In this document: in pieces, positions 1 to 8,338 of the stretch
Layout: each line of letters opens with the position of its first letter
Numbering within the stretch: position 1 is the first letter of the stretch
From: Nocardia mikamii NBRC 108933
Lineage (GTDB): Bacteria; Actinomycetota; Actinomycetes; Mycobacteriales; Mycobacteriaceae
NCBI RefSeq assembly: GCF_001613505.1
Contig: NZ_BDCM01000010.1
Location: 264,232 to 328,231 of the forward strand
DNA length: 64,000 bases
Direction: 5' to 3'
Made by a program: the position numbers and the translations under genes
Notes under the pieces: generated by a model
The model's input: only the letters and a program-made list of their open reading frames with translations
The model's database searches: none
What the model was told of the DNA's origin: nothing

Positions 1-90
1 CTCCGTGACGAAGGGCCCGCCGCGGGCAGTGGATCGGGGAGTCGACCGCAGCCCTCGGGACTCTCGCTCGATCCGGACGCCGAGTTGAGT

Positions 91-109
91 GTAGGTCAGC
101 CTTACCTAA
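91..109. promoter_or_regulatory. IdeR/DtxR-type iron box
   Basis: The 19 bases starting GTAGGTCAGCCTTACC match the iron-box consensus TTAGGTTAGCCTAACCTAA at 16 of 19 positions by eye. The site covers the stop codon of the FhuF-like gene at 102-104. It most likely controls a gene that starts to the left of the window, read leftwards. IdeR with Fe(II) represses such sites; the regulator itself is not in this window. Confidence 0.7.
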
Positions 110-809
110 CCAAGCAAGAGCGACGTACCGGCAACCCTCGATCGGCCAGGGCCAGCAGCAGTGCCTGTCCTCGCTCGGTCCCGGCATCCGCGCCGGTCCG
201 CGCCAGTTCCGGCACGTAGGTGGCCGCGCCGAGGATGGATTCGCCCACCAGATTCCAGAATCGCGCCCGGCTCAGCCCGGCACAGCGGTACAAGCTCTCG
301 CACACCAGCGTCAGCGCCGCCTCGCAGCGATGCGCCAGCCACACCGACAGCGCCCGATCACACGGCAGCGTGACCACCCCCGGCCGCCCTGCCAGCGGAT
401 CACCCGCCACCACGCGAATCGTCGTGTCGGACAGGCCCGCCCAGTCCAGCCCGCCGTCGTTGTCGGTGTGCACCCAGAGATTCTCGAGCCCGGGATCCCA
501 GGCCCGGTTGTCGCAGACCGCCAGCGCGACCACCCGGCCGACCACGGCATGGATCAGCGCGGTGGCGACCACTTCGGCGGCGATCCCCGGGCTGACCATC
601 TCCGCCGCGTGCCGGCGATACATGAGCTCGATGCGGCCTTCGCGCACCCCGTCGGCCAGTCGCCACCAGCGCCGGCGACCCTGTTCGGCCATCGCCGCCA
701 TGGCGTAGACCCGCGGATGGCCGGGCTGCAGCGCGCGCAGCCGGACGCAGATCTGTTCGAACGCCGGCTCGAGACGGCGAGCCGGGAAAATCGTGACTGG
801 TTCGGACAT
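102..809 (-). CDS. FhuF-like siderophore-iron reductase family protein, short C-terminus
   Basis: This 235-residue protein resembles the FhuF family, which reduces ferric siderophores in the cytoplasm after import. That role fits its place divergent from a FecCD-type importer, with an iron box between them at 851-869. The family normally ends in a cysteine motif (CC followed by CxxC) that holds a [2Fe-2S] cluster. Here the protein stops at RRSCLVR, so only one cysteine of that motif remains and the cluster probably cannot form. The start ATG at 809 lies about 40 bases from the iron box. Family assignment is moderate; iron-reductase activity is doubtful because of the missing ligands. It could instead be a siderophore-binding or regulatory paralogue. 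Confidence 0.6.
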   Translation of the reverse strand: MSEPVTIFPARRLEPAFEQICVRLRALQPGHPRVYAMAAMAEQGRRRWWRLADGVREGRIELMYRRHAAEMVSPGIAAEVVATALIHAVVGRVVALAVCDNRAWDPGLENLWVHTDNDGGLDWAGLSDTTIRVVAGDPLAGRPGVVTLPCDRALSVWLAHRCEAALTLVCESLYRCAGLSRARFWNLVGESILGAATYVPELARTGADAGTERGQALLLALADRGLPVRRSCLVR

Positions 810-850
810 CGAACCCCCTCAACGTTCGGCATTACGGTCGACAACGAAAG

Positions 851-869
851 ATAGGTTAGGCTTACCAGA
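851..869. promoter_or_regulatory. IdeR/DtxR-type iron box in divergent promoter
   Basis: The sequence ATAGGTTAGGCTTACCAGA matches the 19-bp IdeR consensus at about 15 positions. It lies between the divergent FhuF-like gene (start 809) and the FecCD permease (start 910), so it can repress both when iron is plentiful. Confidence 0.75.
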
Positions 870-909
870 CTTGTCCGGCCAGAGGTCGCCGCGCAAGTGT
901 TCGATCGCC

Positions 910-1980
910 ATGAAACGCGTCACCCAGGAGTCGTTCGCCGCCGTGTCCGCCGCAGTCACCACCCCCCGTCGCCGTGCGACCGGCCTGGCACTCCTGGCCG
1001 GGGTGCTGCTGCTCGCCGTCGGCGCCGGACTCGCCGTCGGCGCGAAATCCCTGTCCCCGGCCGAGATCTGGCACGCCGTCTCCTGCCCGGGCGGCGTGCC
1101 GTTCACCTGCCCGGCGGACGGGCAGGCCGATCGGATCGTGCGCGAATTGCGGTTACCGCGAACGGTTCTCGCGCTGCTCACCGGCGCCGCACTCGGTATC
1201 GCCGGTGCGTTGATCCAGGGCTACACACGCAATCCGCTCGCCGATGCCGGATTACTGGGACTCAACGCGGGCGCGGCGTTCCTGGCCGCGCTCGGCATTC
1301 ACCTGTTCGCGCTCACCCAGCCGAGCCAATACATCTGGTTCGCCTTCGCCGGGGCACTGGTGGCGGGTGTGGTGGTGTTCGGCGCCGCGGCGACCGGCGG
1401 CAGCCGATCCACCCCGTTGACGCTGGTCCTGGCCGGTGCGGCGGTCACCGCACTGTTGCAGGCGCTGACCAATGCGGTGATCCTGCTCGATCCGGCCGCG
1501 CTGGATACCTACCGTTTCTGGGTCGTCGGCACCCCCGCCGGACACGAACCCGCGGTGGCAGCCCAGGTGACGCCGTTCATCCTCGCCGGAGCGGTGCTGG
1601 CGATCCTGGCCGCGCCCGGGCTCAACGCGATCGGACTCGGCGAGGACGTCGCGCGCGGACTCGGGGTGAACATCGCGCGCAACCGTGCGATCGGCCTCAC
1701 CGCGGTGGTGCTGCTGACCGGCGCCGCGACGGCCGCGGTCGGCCCGATCGCCTTTCTCGGATTGGTCGTTCCGCACCTGGGCCGCATGATCACCGGCCCG
1801 GATCACCGCTGGCTGATTCCGTATTCGGCGCTGCTCGGCGCGATCGTGCTGCTGCTGGCCGATGTCGTCGGCCGGGTGATCGCACCGCCCGGGGAGTTGC
1901 AGGCCGGTATCGTGCTGGCCGCGATCGGCGCACCCTGTTTCATCGCCCTGGTGCGCCGGCGAAAGGTGGCCGAACTGTGA
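910..1980 (+). CDS. FecCD-family iron-siderophore ABC permease, first subunit
   Basis: This 356-residue integral membrane protein is one of two FecCD/BtuC-type permeases that form the channel of a siderophore or heme importer. A first membrane helix follows at about residues 23-45. The family block RLPRTVLALLTGAALGIAGA lies near residue 80, and the cytoplasmic loop that contacts the ATPase contains VVPHLGRMITGP. The ATG at 910 is chosen because translation further upstream would run through the iron box. The stop overlaps the next start as GTGA, so translation is coupled. No substrate-binding protein is in the window; it may lie to the left. Iron regulation is inferred from the box at 851-869. 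Confidence 0.92.
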   Translation: MKRVTQESFAAVSAAVTTPRRRATGLALLAGVLLLAVGAGLAVGAKSLSPAEIWHAVSCPGGVPFTCPADGQADRIVRELRLPRTVLALLTGAALGIAGALIQGYTRNPLADAGLLGLNAGAAFLAALGIHLFALTQPSQYIWFAFAGALVAGVVVFGAAATGGSRSTPLTLVLAGAAVTALLQALTNAVILLDPAALDTYRFWVVGTPAGHEPAVAAQVTPFILAGAVLAILAAPGLNAIGLGEDVARGLGVNIARNRAIGLTAVVLLTGAATAAVGPIAFLGLVVPHLGRMITGPDHRWLIPYSALLGAIVLLLADVVGRVIAPPGELQAGIVLAAIGAPCFIALVRRRKVAEL

Positions 1981-3260
1981 ACGCGCGCAGCGATATCCGC
2001 ACCTCGGATACCGCGGGCACGGAATCGAATACCGGGGCGGGGACCACCGGAGCCGAACAGCGCGTGGACGCCGGCACCGAGGCGGTGTCCGGCTTCGGCG
2101 GCGACGGCTCCCCCAGTGCTCCCGAGGCGACGTCCGGCTCCGTCGGCGATTCGAGGAGCGTTCCCGACGTGGGCCGATCCGGCGCGGAGCTGACCCGGGT
2201 CCGGCCGGCGGTGCGTATCGCCGGAATGTCGGCGGTCCTTCGTCTTTCGATGCTGCTGACGCTGCTGGCCCTCGCCGCGGCGATCGTGGCGCTGTTCGTG
2301 GTCGACATCTCCGTCGGCGACTATCACATCGCACTCGGGCGGGTGCTGGACGTGCTGACCGGCGGCGGGACCCGCTCGCAGCGCTACGTCGTCATGGAAT
2401 CGCGACTGCCGCGAGCGGTGACCGCACTGGTGGCCGGGGCGGCGCTCGGCATCGCGGGCGCGATCACCCAGTCGATCCTGCACAATCCACTCGCGAGTCC
2501 CGACGTCCTCGGCATCACCTCCGGGGCGAGCTTCGCCGCGGTGGCGGTCCTGGCCGGCGCGGGTGGCACCGCCACCGGAATCGTCGCGTCGCTGGGTGTT
2601 CCGCTCGCGGCGCTGGCGGGCGGGCTCGCCACCGCCGCACTCATCGGCGTTCTGGCGCTGGGGCGCAACAGCGGCGGCGACACCGGGCTGAGCGGAATGC
2701 GATTCATCCTCATCGGCATCGGGGTCAACGCGCTGCTGCTGGCCGGTATCAACTGGCTGGTCACGCGGGCGAGCCTCGACGACGCCACCCGGGCCCAACT
2801 GTGGCTCACCGGCTCGCTCAACGGCGCGGACTGGAATCGGACCGGGGCCGCGGCCGCCGGACTCGTCGTCGTGCTCGCCATCGCGGCGGGCTCGGCGCGC
2901 ACCCTCGCCGCGCTGCGCTTCGGCTCCGACACCACCCGCGCGCTCGGTGTGCGCGTGCAGACCCAGCAGCTGGTGCTGATCGGCGCCGCGGTGGCGGCGG
3001 CCGCGCTGGCCACCGCGGCGGTCGGCCCGCTGGCCTTCGTCGGATTGGCCGCGCCGCAGATCGCGCGCCGGCTGCTGCGCACTCCCGGCGAGCCCGTGAT
3101 CGGCTCGGCGCTGACCGGCGCGCTGATCGTGGTCGCCGCAGACGTCGCGGCCCGCACCGTCGTACCGGTCGATCTGCCGGTCGGCCTGGTCACCGCCGCG
3201 TTCGGCGGACCGTTCCTGCTGTTGCTGCTGATACGCGTGAACCGGAAGGCGACCTTGTGA
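1977..3260 (+). CDS. FecCD-family iron-siderophore ABC permease, second subunit
   Basis: This is the partner permease, 427 residues from the GTG at 1977 that overlaps the previous stop. The first 80 or so residues are rich in Gly, Ser, Thr and Ala, look disordered and precede the first helix (MSAVLRLSMLLTLLALAAAI). An internal ATG at 2226 would give a more usual length of about 344 residues, so the start is uncertain. The core carries the family block RLPRAVTALVAGAALGIAGA and the ATPase-contact loop with GLAAPQIARRLLRTPGEP. It overlaps the ATPase gene by four bases (GTGA). Together the three genes encode a complete FecCDE-type membrane complex. Confidence 0.92.
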   Translation: MNARSDIRTSDTAGTESNTGAGTTGAEQRVDAGTEAVSGFGGDGSPSAPEATSGSVGDSRSVPDVGRSGAELTRVRPAVRIAGMSAVLRLSMLLTLLALAAAIVALFVVDISVGDYHIALGRVLDVLTGGGTRSQRYVVMESRLPRAVTALVAGAALGIAGAITQSILHNPLASPDVLGITSGASFAAVAVLAGAGGTATGIVASLGVPLAALAGGLATAALIGVLALGRNSGGDTGLSGMRFILIGIGVNALLLAGINWLVTRASLDDATRAQLWLTGSLNGADWNRTGAAAAGLVVVLAIAAGSARTLAALRFGSDTTRALGVRVQTQQLVLIGAAVAAAALATAAVGPLAFVGLAAPQIARRLLRTPGEPVIGSALTGALIVVAADVAARTVVPVDLPVGLVTAAFGGPFLLLLLIRVNRKATL

Positions 3261-4147
3261 GCACCCGAACCCCGCACCGGAGCACCGGCCACGACGACAC
3301 GCACCGCCTCGCCGCGGAGAACATCACCCTCGGCTACGGCGGCCGCGTCATCGTCGACGGTCTCAGCGTCGATATCGAGCCCGGCCTCATCACCACCGTG
3401 ATCGGACCGAACGGCTGCGGTAAATCCACACTCCTGCGCGGGCTGGGCCGCCTGCTGCGGCCGAACGCGGGCCGAGTCCTGTTGGACGGCAAGGCGATCG
3501 CCACCATGAAAACGCGCGACGTCGCCCGCATCGTCGGCATGTTGCCGCAGACCCCGGTCGCGCCGGAAGGCCTGACCGTGGCCGACCTGGTCGCGCGCGG
3601 CCGCCATCCGCATCAGTCCTGGCTGCGCCAGTGGTCGGCCGACGACGAAACCGAGGTCGCGCACGCTCTCGCCCAGACCGGCGTGTCGGAGCTGGCCGAC
3701 CGCACCCTCGACGAACTGTCCGGCGGGCAGCGCCAGCGGGCGTGGATTTCCATGGCGCTGGCCCAGGGCACCGACATCCTGCTGCTCGACGAGCCCACCA
3801 CCTACCTGGATCTGGCCCACTCGCTGGAGGTCCTCGACCTCGTCGACCGGCTGCACGACGATCTGGGCCGGACCGTGGTCATGGTGTTGCACGACCTGAA
3901 TCTGGCCATCCGCTACAGCGACCGGCTGATCGTCATGCACGAGGGCCGCATCGTCGCCCAGGGCGCGCCGGGCGAGGTGATCGATACCGAACTGCTGCGC
4001 ACCGTCTTCGGCCTGCGTGCCGAGGTGCACACCGATCCGGTGTCGGAGCGCCCGATGATCGTGCCGATCGGCGCGCGTCACGTCGTCGGCGCGGTCGGCG
4101 GACCCCGCGCGGCCGACGCGGGGACGAGTTCCCCGGCCGCGCTATGA
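3257..4147 (+). CDS. Iron-siderophore ABC transporter ATPase (FecE/FepC type)
   Basis: The 296-residue ATPase drives the two permeases upstream. It has Walker A GPNGCGKST near residue 50, Q-loop MLPQTP near 95, signature LSGGQRQR near 152, Walker B ILLLDEPTT near 172 and switch His in VLHDLN near 210. The order and spacing are typical of the FecE/FepC/BtuD group. The GTG start at 3257 overlaps the preceding stop, so the three transporter genes form one coupled unit. The last 25 residues are Ala/Gly-rich and poorly conserved in type. No terminator is obvious before the BlaI gene 77 bases on. Confidence 0.93.
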   Translation: MSTRTPHRSTGHDDTHRLAAENITLGYGGRVIVDGLSVDIEPGLITTVIGPNGCGKSTLLRGLGRLLRPNAGRVLLDGKAIATMKTRDVARIVGMLPQTPVAPEGLTVADLVARGRHPHQSWLRQWSADDETEVAHALAQTGVSELADRTLDELSGGQRQRAWISMALAQGTDILLLDEPTTYLDLAHSLEVLDLVDRLHDDLGRTVVMVLHDLNLAIRYSDRLIVMHEGRIVAQGAPGEVIDTELLRTVFGLRAEVHTDPVSERPMIVPIGARHVVGAVGGPRAADAGTSSPAAL

Positions 4148-4224
4148 AAAATCCCACACAGCTACCGACCGGTTACGACGAACCGTAGTACGCATTTGTG
4201 TCGTTGCCTCCGTAAGCTGGAGGG

Positions 4225-4662
4225 ATGGCAGGTCTTGGTGAACTCGAGAAAGCGGTCATGGACCAGTTGTGGTCGGCCGATGAACCGCAGACGGTACGGC
4301 AGGTCCACGAAGCCCTCGCCGCGCGCCGGGAGCTCGCGTACACCACGGTGATGACGGTGCTACAGCGGCTGGCGAAGAAGAATCTGGTCGTGCAGCAGCG
4401 CGACGACCGGGCACATCGATACGCGCCCGTGCACACGCGCGACGAACTCGTGGCCAGTCTGATGGTCGACGCGCTGCAGCAGGCCGACGAAGTCGGCTCC
4501 CGCCGCGCCGCGCTCGTGCACTTCGTCGAACAGGTCGGAAAGGACGAGGCTGCCGCACTCCGGGATGCACTCGCTAAGCTCGAAGCAACCGAGACCGCGC
4601 GCAACCCGTCCGAGGACGAGAACACCGCGTCCGACGACAACGGAGTCGCCCCGCCGCAGTAG
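4225..4662 (+). CDS. blaI: BlaI/MecI-family transcriptional repressor
   Basis: This 145-residue winged-helix protein matches the BlaI/CopY family: LGELEKAVMDQLW at the start, the recognition region LAYTTVMTVLQRLAKKNLV near residues 38-56, and an alpha-helical dimerisation tail. In M. tuberculosis the orthologue (Rv1846c) represses the beta-lactamase gene and other genes and is inactivated through the M56 sensor next door. The same pairing is found here. The last 20 residues are acidic and probably disordered. The upstream stretch 4180-4215 includes GTAGTACG, reminiscent of the TACTACA half-sites bound by mycobacterial BlaI; autoregulation is therefore possible but not proven. Confidence 0.9.
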   Translation: MAGLGELEKAVMDQLWSADEPQTVRQVHEALAARRELAYTTVMTVLQRLAKKNLVVQQRDDRAHRYAPVHTRDELVASLMVDALQQADEVGSRRAALVHFVEQVGKDEAAALRDALAKLEATETARNPSEDENTASDDNGVAPPQ

Positions 4663-4725
4663 CTGCGTGGTGCTCTCCGGCGCCGCGATCTCGGGCCCCT
4701 GGCCCCACAACGCAGTGAGCTGAGT

Positions 4726-5703
4726 ATGAACGCAACCGCGCCGGTCTTCGCCGGTCTCGCCTTGCTTCTCGCGGGACCGGTCCCGGCTCTGCTCAGCCGA
4801 GCCACCTGGCCGTACCGGACACCCCGCGCGGCGCTGGTGTTGTGGCAGGCGGTCGCGCTGGCGGCGGTGCTGTCGGCGTTCGGATCCGGGCTGGCCATCG
4901 CCAGCCTGCTGCTCGTCCCGGGACCCGACGGCCGCCCGACCACCTCCCCGACCAAGGAGATCGACGCGCTCGGTCTGGGACTCTGGCTGATCTACGTCGT
5001 CGTCTTCGCGCTGACCCTGCTGGTCGGCGCGCGCCTGATCTACGCCGCGATCCGGGTCGGCGTGCACACCCGCCGCCGCCGCGCCCGGCACCGGATGCTG
5101 GTCGATCTCCTCGACCAGGGGGGCGACCCGACCCACGGCGACCTGATCGCGACCTCACCGCTGGCCGGTACCCGGGCCGCGGATATCCGCGTCCTCGCCG
5201 CCGCCGAACCCATCGCCTACTGCCTGCCCGGTCTGCGCCAGCGCGTGGTGCTGAGCCAGGGAACGTTCGCGAATCTGTCGAAATCCGAGCTGACCGCGAT
5301 CGTGAGCCACGAGCGTTCGCATCTGCGCGCGCGCCACGACCTGGTGCTGGAGGCGTTCACCGCCGCGCACGAGGCGTTCCCGCGGGTGGTGCGCAGCAAA
5401 TCCGCGCTGGATTCGGTGAAACTGCTGATCGAACTGCTCGCCGACGATTCCGCCGTCAAGGTCACCGGCCCGACCCCGCTGGCCCGCGCCCTGGTGACCT
5501 GCTCGAATTCCACCGCCCCGCAGGGAGCGATGGCCGCCGGCGGGCCCACGACACTCATCCGGATCCAACGCCTGACCGGTCCGCTCGGCGATCTGCGTAT
5601 CGCGACCGCGGCCTATGTGACGGCCGCCGCGATCCTGGTGGTTCCGACCCTCGCGGTGGCGATTCCGTGGCTGGTCGAATTGAACCGGTTGCTGAGTGCC
5701 TGA
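4726..5703 (+). CDS. M56-family membrane metallopeptidase (BlaR1-like, no sensor domain)
   Basis: The 325-residue protein has membrane helices at about residues 5-25, 38-65, 84-107 and near the C-terminus, with the zinc-protease motif HERSH at residues 195-199. That is the M56 arrangement of BlaR1/MecR1, in which the intracellular zinc protease leads to cleavage of BlaI. Like Rv1845c it lacks the C-terminal penicillin-binding sensor domain of staphylococcal BlaR1, so the signal it responds to is unclear. It lies 63 bases after blaI and its stop overlaps the helicase start by eight bases. Confidence 0.88.
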   Translation: MNATAPVFAGLALLLAGPVPALLSRATWPYRTPRAALVLWQAVALAAVLSAFGSGLAIASLLLVPGPDGRPTTSPTKEIDALGLGLWLIYVVVFALTLLVGARLIYAAIRVGVHTRRRRARHRMLVDLLDQGGDPTHGDLIATSPLAGTRAADIRVLAAAEPIAYCLPGLRQRVVLSQGTFANLSKSELTAIVSHERSHLRARHDLVLEAFTAAHEAFPRVVRSKSALDSVKLLIELLADDSAVKVTGPTPLARALVTCSNSTAPQGAMAAGGPTTLIRIQRLTGPLGDLRIATAAYVTAAAILVVPTLAVAIPWLVELNRLLSA

Positions 5704-7414
5704 GCGACGGCGTGCACCGGGAGCTCGCGGCCGGCAGCCGGCCGAGCGCGGCGACAAGCCCTTCGGACGCGGCGGGCATCGGGGCGCGCGATCCTCGCAA
5801 GGTTCCGGGCGGACCGCGGGCGGCCGAGCGCCGGACGAGCGCAAGGAACGATCGGATCGCACGCCGGGCGCCGGAGACCGGGCGCCGAAGGACGGTCGCC
5901 GAGCCGGGCGCGATACCGGACTGCCGACCTCATCGCCCAGCAGCGAAGCTTCTCGCGGTCCGGCCGCAATCGCAGGGCCCGGATTCGCGGAACTCGGCCT
6001 GCCGGTCGAACTGGTCCAGGCGTTGCGGCGCGAACGTCTCGAGACCGCATTCCCCATTCAGGCCGCGGCGATCCCGGATGTGCTCGCCGGTCGCGATGTG
6101 CTGGGACGCGCGGCCACCGGTTCCGGCAAGACACTCGCCTTCGGCCTGCCGATGCTGGTCCGGCTACGGCGCGGGGCGTCCCCACCCCGCCGTCCTCGGG
6201 CGCTCGTACTCGCCCCGACCCGCGAGCTGGCCGCGCAGATCGAGGCCGCCCTCGACGAGGTGGCGCTGTCGCTGGGCCTGCGAGTAGCCACCGCCGTCGG
6301 CGGCGTACCAATCAAACGGCAAGCCGATCGCCTGGCCCGCGGCGTGGACCTGCTGGTCGCGACCCCCGGCCGGCTCACCGACCTCATCGACCAGGACAAG
6401 GTCGGCCTGGACGCGGTCCGCGTGGTCGCGGTCGACGAGGCCGACCACATGGCCGAACTGGGCTTCATCGACCAGATCCGAGCGATCCTCGACCGCCTCC
6501 CTGCCGACACCCAGCACCTGCTCTTCTCCGCGACCCTGGACGCCGCCGTCGACACGCTGGTCCACACCTACCTGAACGACCCGGTCCATCACGACGTCAC
6601 GAGCAGCGCCGAACCGCGACCCGAGTCGACCGATGCGGTGAGGGCGCCAGAGACCGCCGTCGCTCCGGCTGCCATGGCGGACGGGGTGTCCGCGGCTCAC
6701 ACAGCCGCTGAACCCACTCCTGCCGACGGGGTGGGTAGGGCGCCCACCGGAAATGATCTCGGCAGGCTTTCACCTTCCGGCACAGCGAAGCTCGCCCACT
6801 ACCTGCTCCAGGTGCGCGCGTCAGACAAGCGGTCGGTGGTCGCGGAGATCGCGGCCCGAGACGGGCGCACGCTGCTGTTCGTGCGCACCCAGTACGGTGC
6901 GGACAAACTCGCGCGGCGGCTGCGGGAAGCGGGCGTCGGCGCCGTCGCGCTGCACGGCGGCCTGAGCCAAGCGCAGCGCACGCGCACCTTGGCGGCGTTC
7001 TCCTCCGGAGGGGCACCGGTCCTGGTCGCCACCGATGTGGCCGCGCGCGGCATTCACGTCGACGACGTCACGCTGGTGGTCCACGTCGATCCCGCCGCAG
7101 ACGCGAAGGACTATCTGCACCGCTCCGGCCGCACGGGCCGCGCGGGCGCGAGCGGCACCGTGGTCACGATCGGCACCGAGGCGGGCACGGACACCCTGCT
7201 CCATGATGCCGCGGTGGTGTTCGAGCACCTGCGTGTACGACCCGGCGACGCTCGGCTCGCCGCCTTGACCGGGGCTCGCACACCGACCGGACGCCCGGTC
7301 CCGGATCCGGCCGCCGCCCCGCCTCGGCCGGTTGACACGCAAGAAGTCGATACGTCCGGAAGGCCCCGGCGAAACGTGCGGCCGCCAGGCTCCCGCAGGC
7401 GCCGCGCCAACTGA
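5696..7414 (+). CDS. DEAD-box RNA helicase
   Basis: This 572-residue helicase begins with about 95 charged, disordered residues, then has the Q-motif region FAELGLPVELVQAL, Walker A ATGSGKT at about 140-146, PTRELAAQ, DEAD at 247-250, SAT in the form LLFSATLD, and the second domain with ATDVAARGIHVDDV and HRSGRTGRAG. These are all motifs for ATP-dependent RNA unwinding. An insert of about 60 low-complexity residues sits between the two RecA domains (nucleotides about 6600-6780), longer than usual. The GTG start overlaps the M56 stop. It is of the RhlE/DeaD class; its RNA targets cannot be read from sequence. Confidence 0.92.
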   Translation: MPERRRAPGARGRQPAERGDKPFGRGGHRGARSSQGSGRTAGGRAPDERKERSDRTPGAGDRAPKDGRRAGRDTGLPTSSPSSEASRGPAAIAGPGFAELGLPVELVQALRRERLETAFPIQAAAIPDVLAGRDVLGRAATGSGKTLAFGLPMLVRLRRGASPPRRPRALVLAPTRELAAQIEAALDEVALSLGLRVATAVGGVPIKRQADRLARGVDLLVATPGRLTDLIDQDKVGLDAVRVVAVDEADHMAELGFIDQIRAILDRLPADTQHLLFSATLDAAVDTLVHTYLNDPVHHDVTSSAEPRPESTDAVRAPETAVAPAAMADGVSAAHTAAEPTPADGVGRAPTGNDLGRLSPSGTAKLAHYLLQVRASDKRSVVAEIAARDGRTLLFVRTQYGADKLARRLREAGVGAVALHGGLSQAQRTRTLAAFSSGGAPVLVATDVAARGIHVDDVTLVVHVDPAADAKDYLHRSGRTGRAGASGTVVTIGTEAGTDTLLHDAAVVFEHLRVRPGDARLAALTGARTPTGRPVPDPAAAPPRPVDTQEVDTSGRPRRNVRPPGSRRRRAN

Positions 7415-7483
7415 ATCATCCCCCGGGACAACCGAATCCCGCCGGCGCGGCGGCGTGCGAGCCGACCACCGCCACTGTCCCCG

Positions 7484-8338
7484 TCAGTCCTCCGGAATGG
7501 CCGCCACCACAGGGGATTTCACCGCATCGGTGTGCGAGCCGTCCTTCAGGTCCACTCCGGATCGTCCCAATGCGCGCGCACCCGCCACCAGACCCGCGAC
7601 CACCGCGGCGGCCTGCCGATACCCCAGTCCCTCGGGCGGGTGGATATTCGACACGCAATTGCGTTCGGCGTCGGTGCGGCCGGGACGGGGACGGTGGGTC
7701 AGGTAGATGCCGAGGCTGTCGGCCACCGACAGGCCGGGGCGTTCGCCGATCAGCATCAGCACGGTGCGCACGCCGAGAGCCGCACCGAGAGGGTCGCCGA
7801 TCGCCACCCGCGCCTGGGTCGCGATCACCGGTGGTGCCAGCGAGTAGTGCGGGGCGAGTTCGTCGACCAGGGCGGCGAGCAGGTTCGGCCCGTGTGTCGC
7901 GAGCGCACGGGGCGACAGACCGTCGGCCAGCACGAAGCCCACATCGAAACCGTTGGGCGAGTAGACCTTTCGTATCGCGGAAGTATCCTCGGGTTCTCGC
8001 CCGAGATCGGGACGGCGCAGGTATTCGGCGCGGTCTCGCGCCCGGCTGCGCACCCGGATCGGCGTCCCGATGTCCAGCGCGGCGACACGTTCGCACAACG
8101 CGTCCACATCCACGGCTGTGTGCACGGCGTCGCGCGCCGCCGCATGCGCGGCCCGGAATTCCAGTACCCGTGCGGTGGGCAGTGCGTCACCGGTCCGGCC
8201 GAGCCCGATCCGCGCCTGCGTCGTCGCGCGCAATTCCCGCCAGAACAACTCGCTGTCCGCGCCACCTCGACCGGTATCGCGCGGCCGCCCGACTCCGGCC
8301 GTGCCCGTTTCGCCCGCGTCACCGCGCCCCACGCTCAT
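7484..8338 (-). CDS. eutC: Ethanolamine ammonia-lyase small subunit
   Basis: At 284 residues this matches EutC, the small subunit of the adenosylcobalamin-dependent enzyme that splits ethanolamine into acetaldehyde and ammonia. Family blocks visible are TTQARIGLGRTGDALPT near the N-terminus, FVLADGLSPRA, and ERPGLSVADSLGIYLTHRP with the late cysteine block ERNCVSNIHPPEG. The ATG at 8338 overlaps the eutB stop as ATGA, the usual coupling of these subunits. No bacterial-microcompartment, permease or reactivase genes accompany it, so this is the minimal eutBC arrangement often seen in actinobacteria. Confidence 0.95.
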   Translation of the reverse strand: MSVGRGDAGETGTAGVGRPRDTGRGGADSELFWRELRATTQARIGLGRTGDALPTARVLEFRAAHAAARDAVHTAVDVDALCERVAALDIGTPIRVRSRARDRAEYLRRPDLGREPEDTSAIRKVYSPNGFDVGFVLADGLSPRALATHGPNLLAALVDELAPHYSLAPPVIATQARVAIGDPLGAALGVRTVLMLIGERPGLSVADSLGIYLTHRPRPGRTDAERNCVSNIHPPEGLGYRQAAAVVAGLVAGARALGRSGVDLKDGSHTDAVKSPVVAAIPED

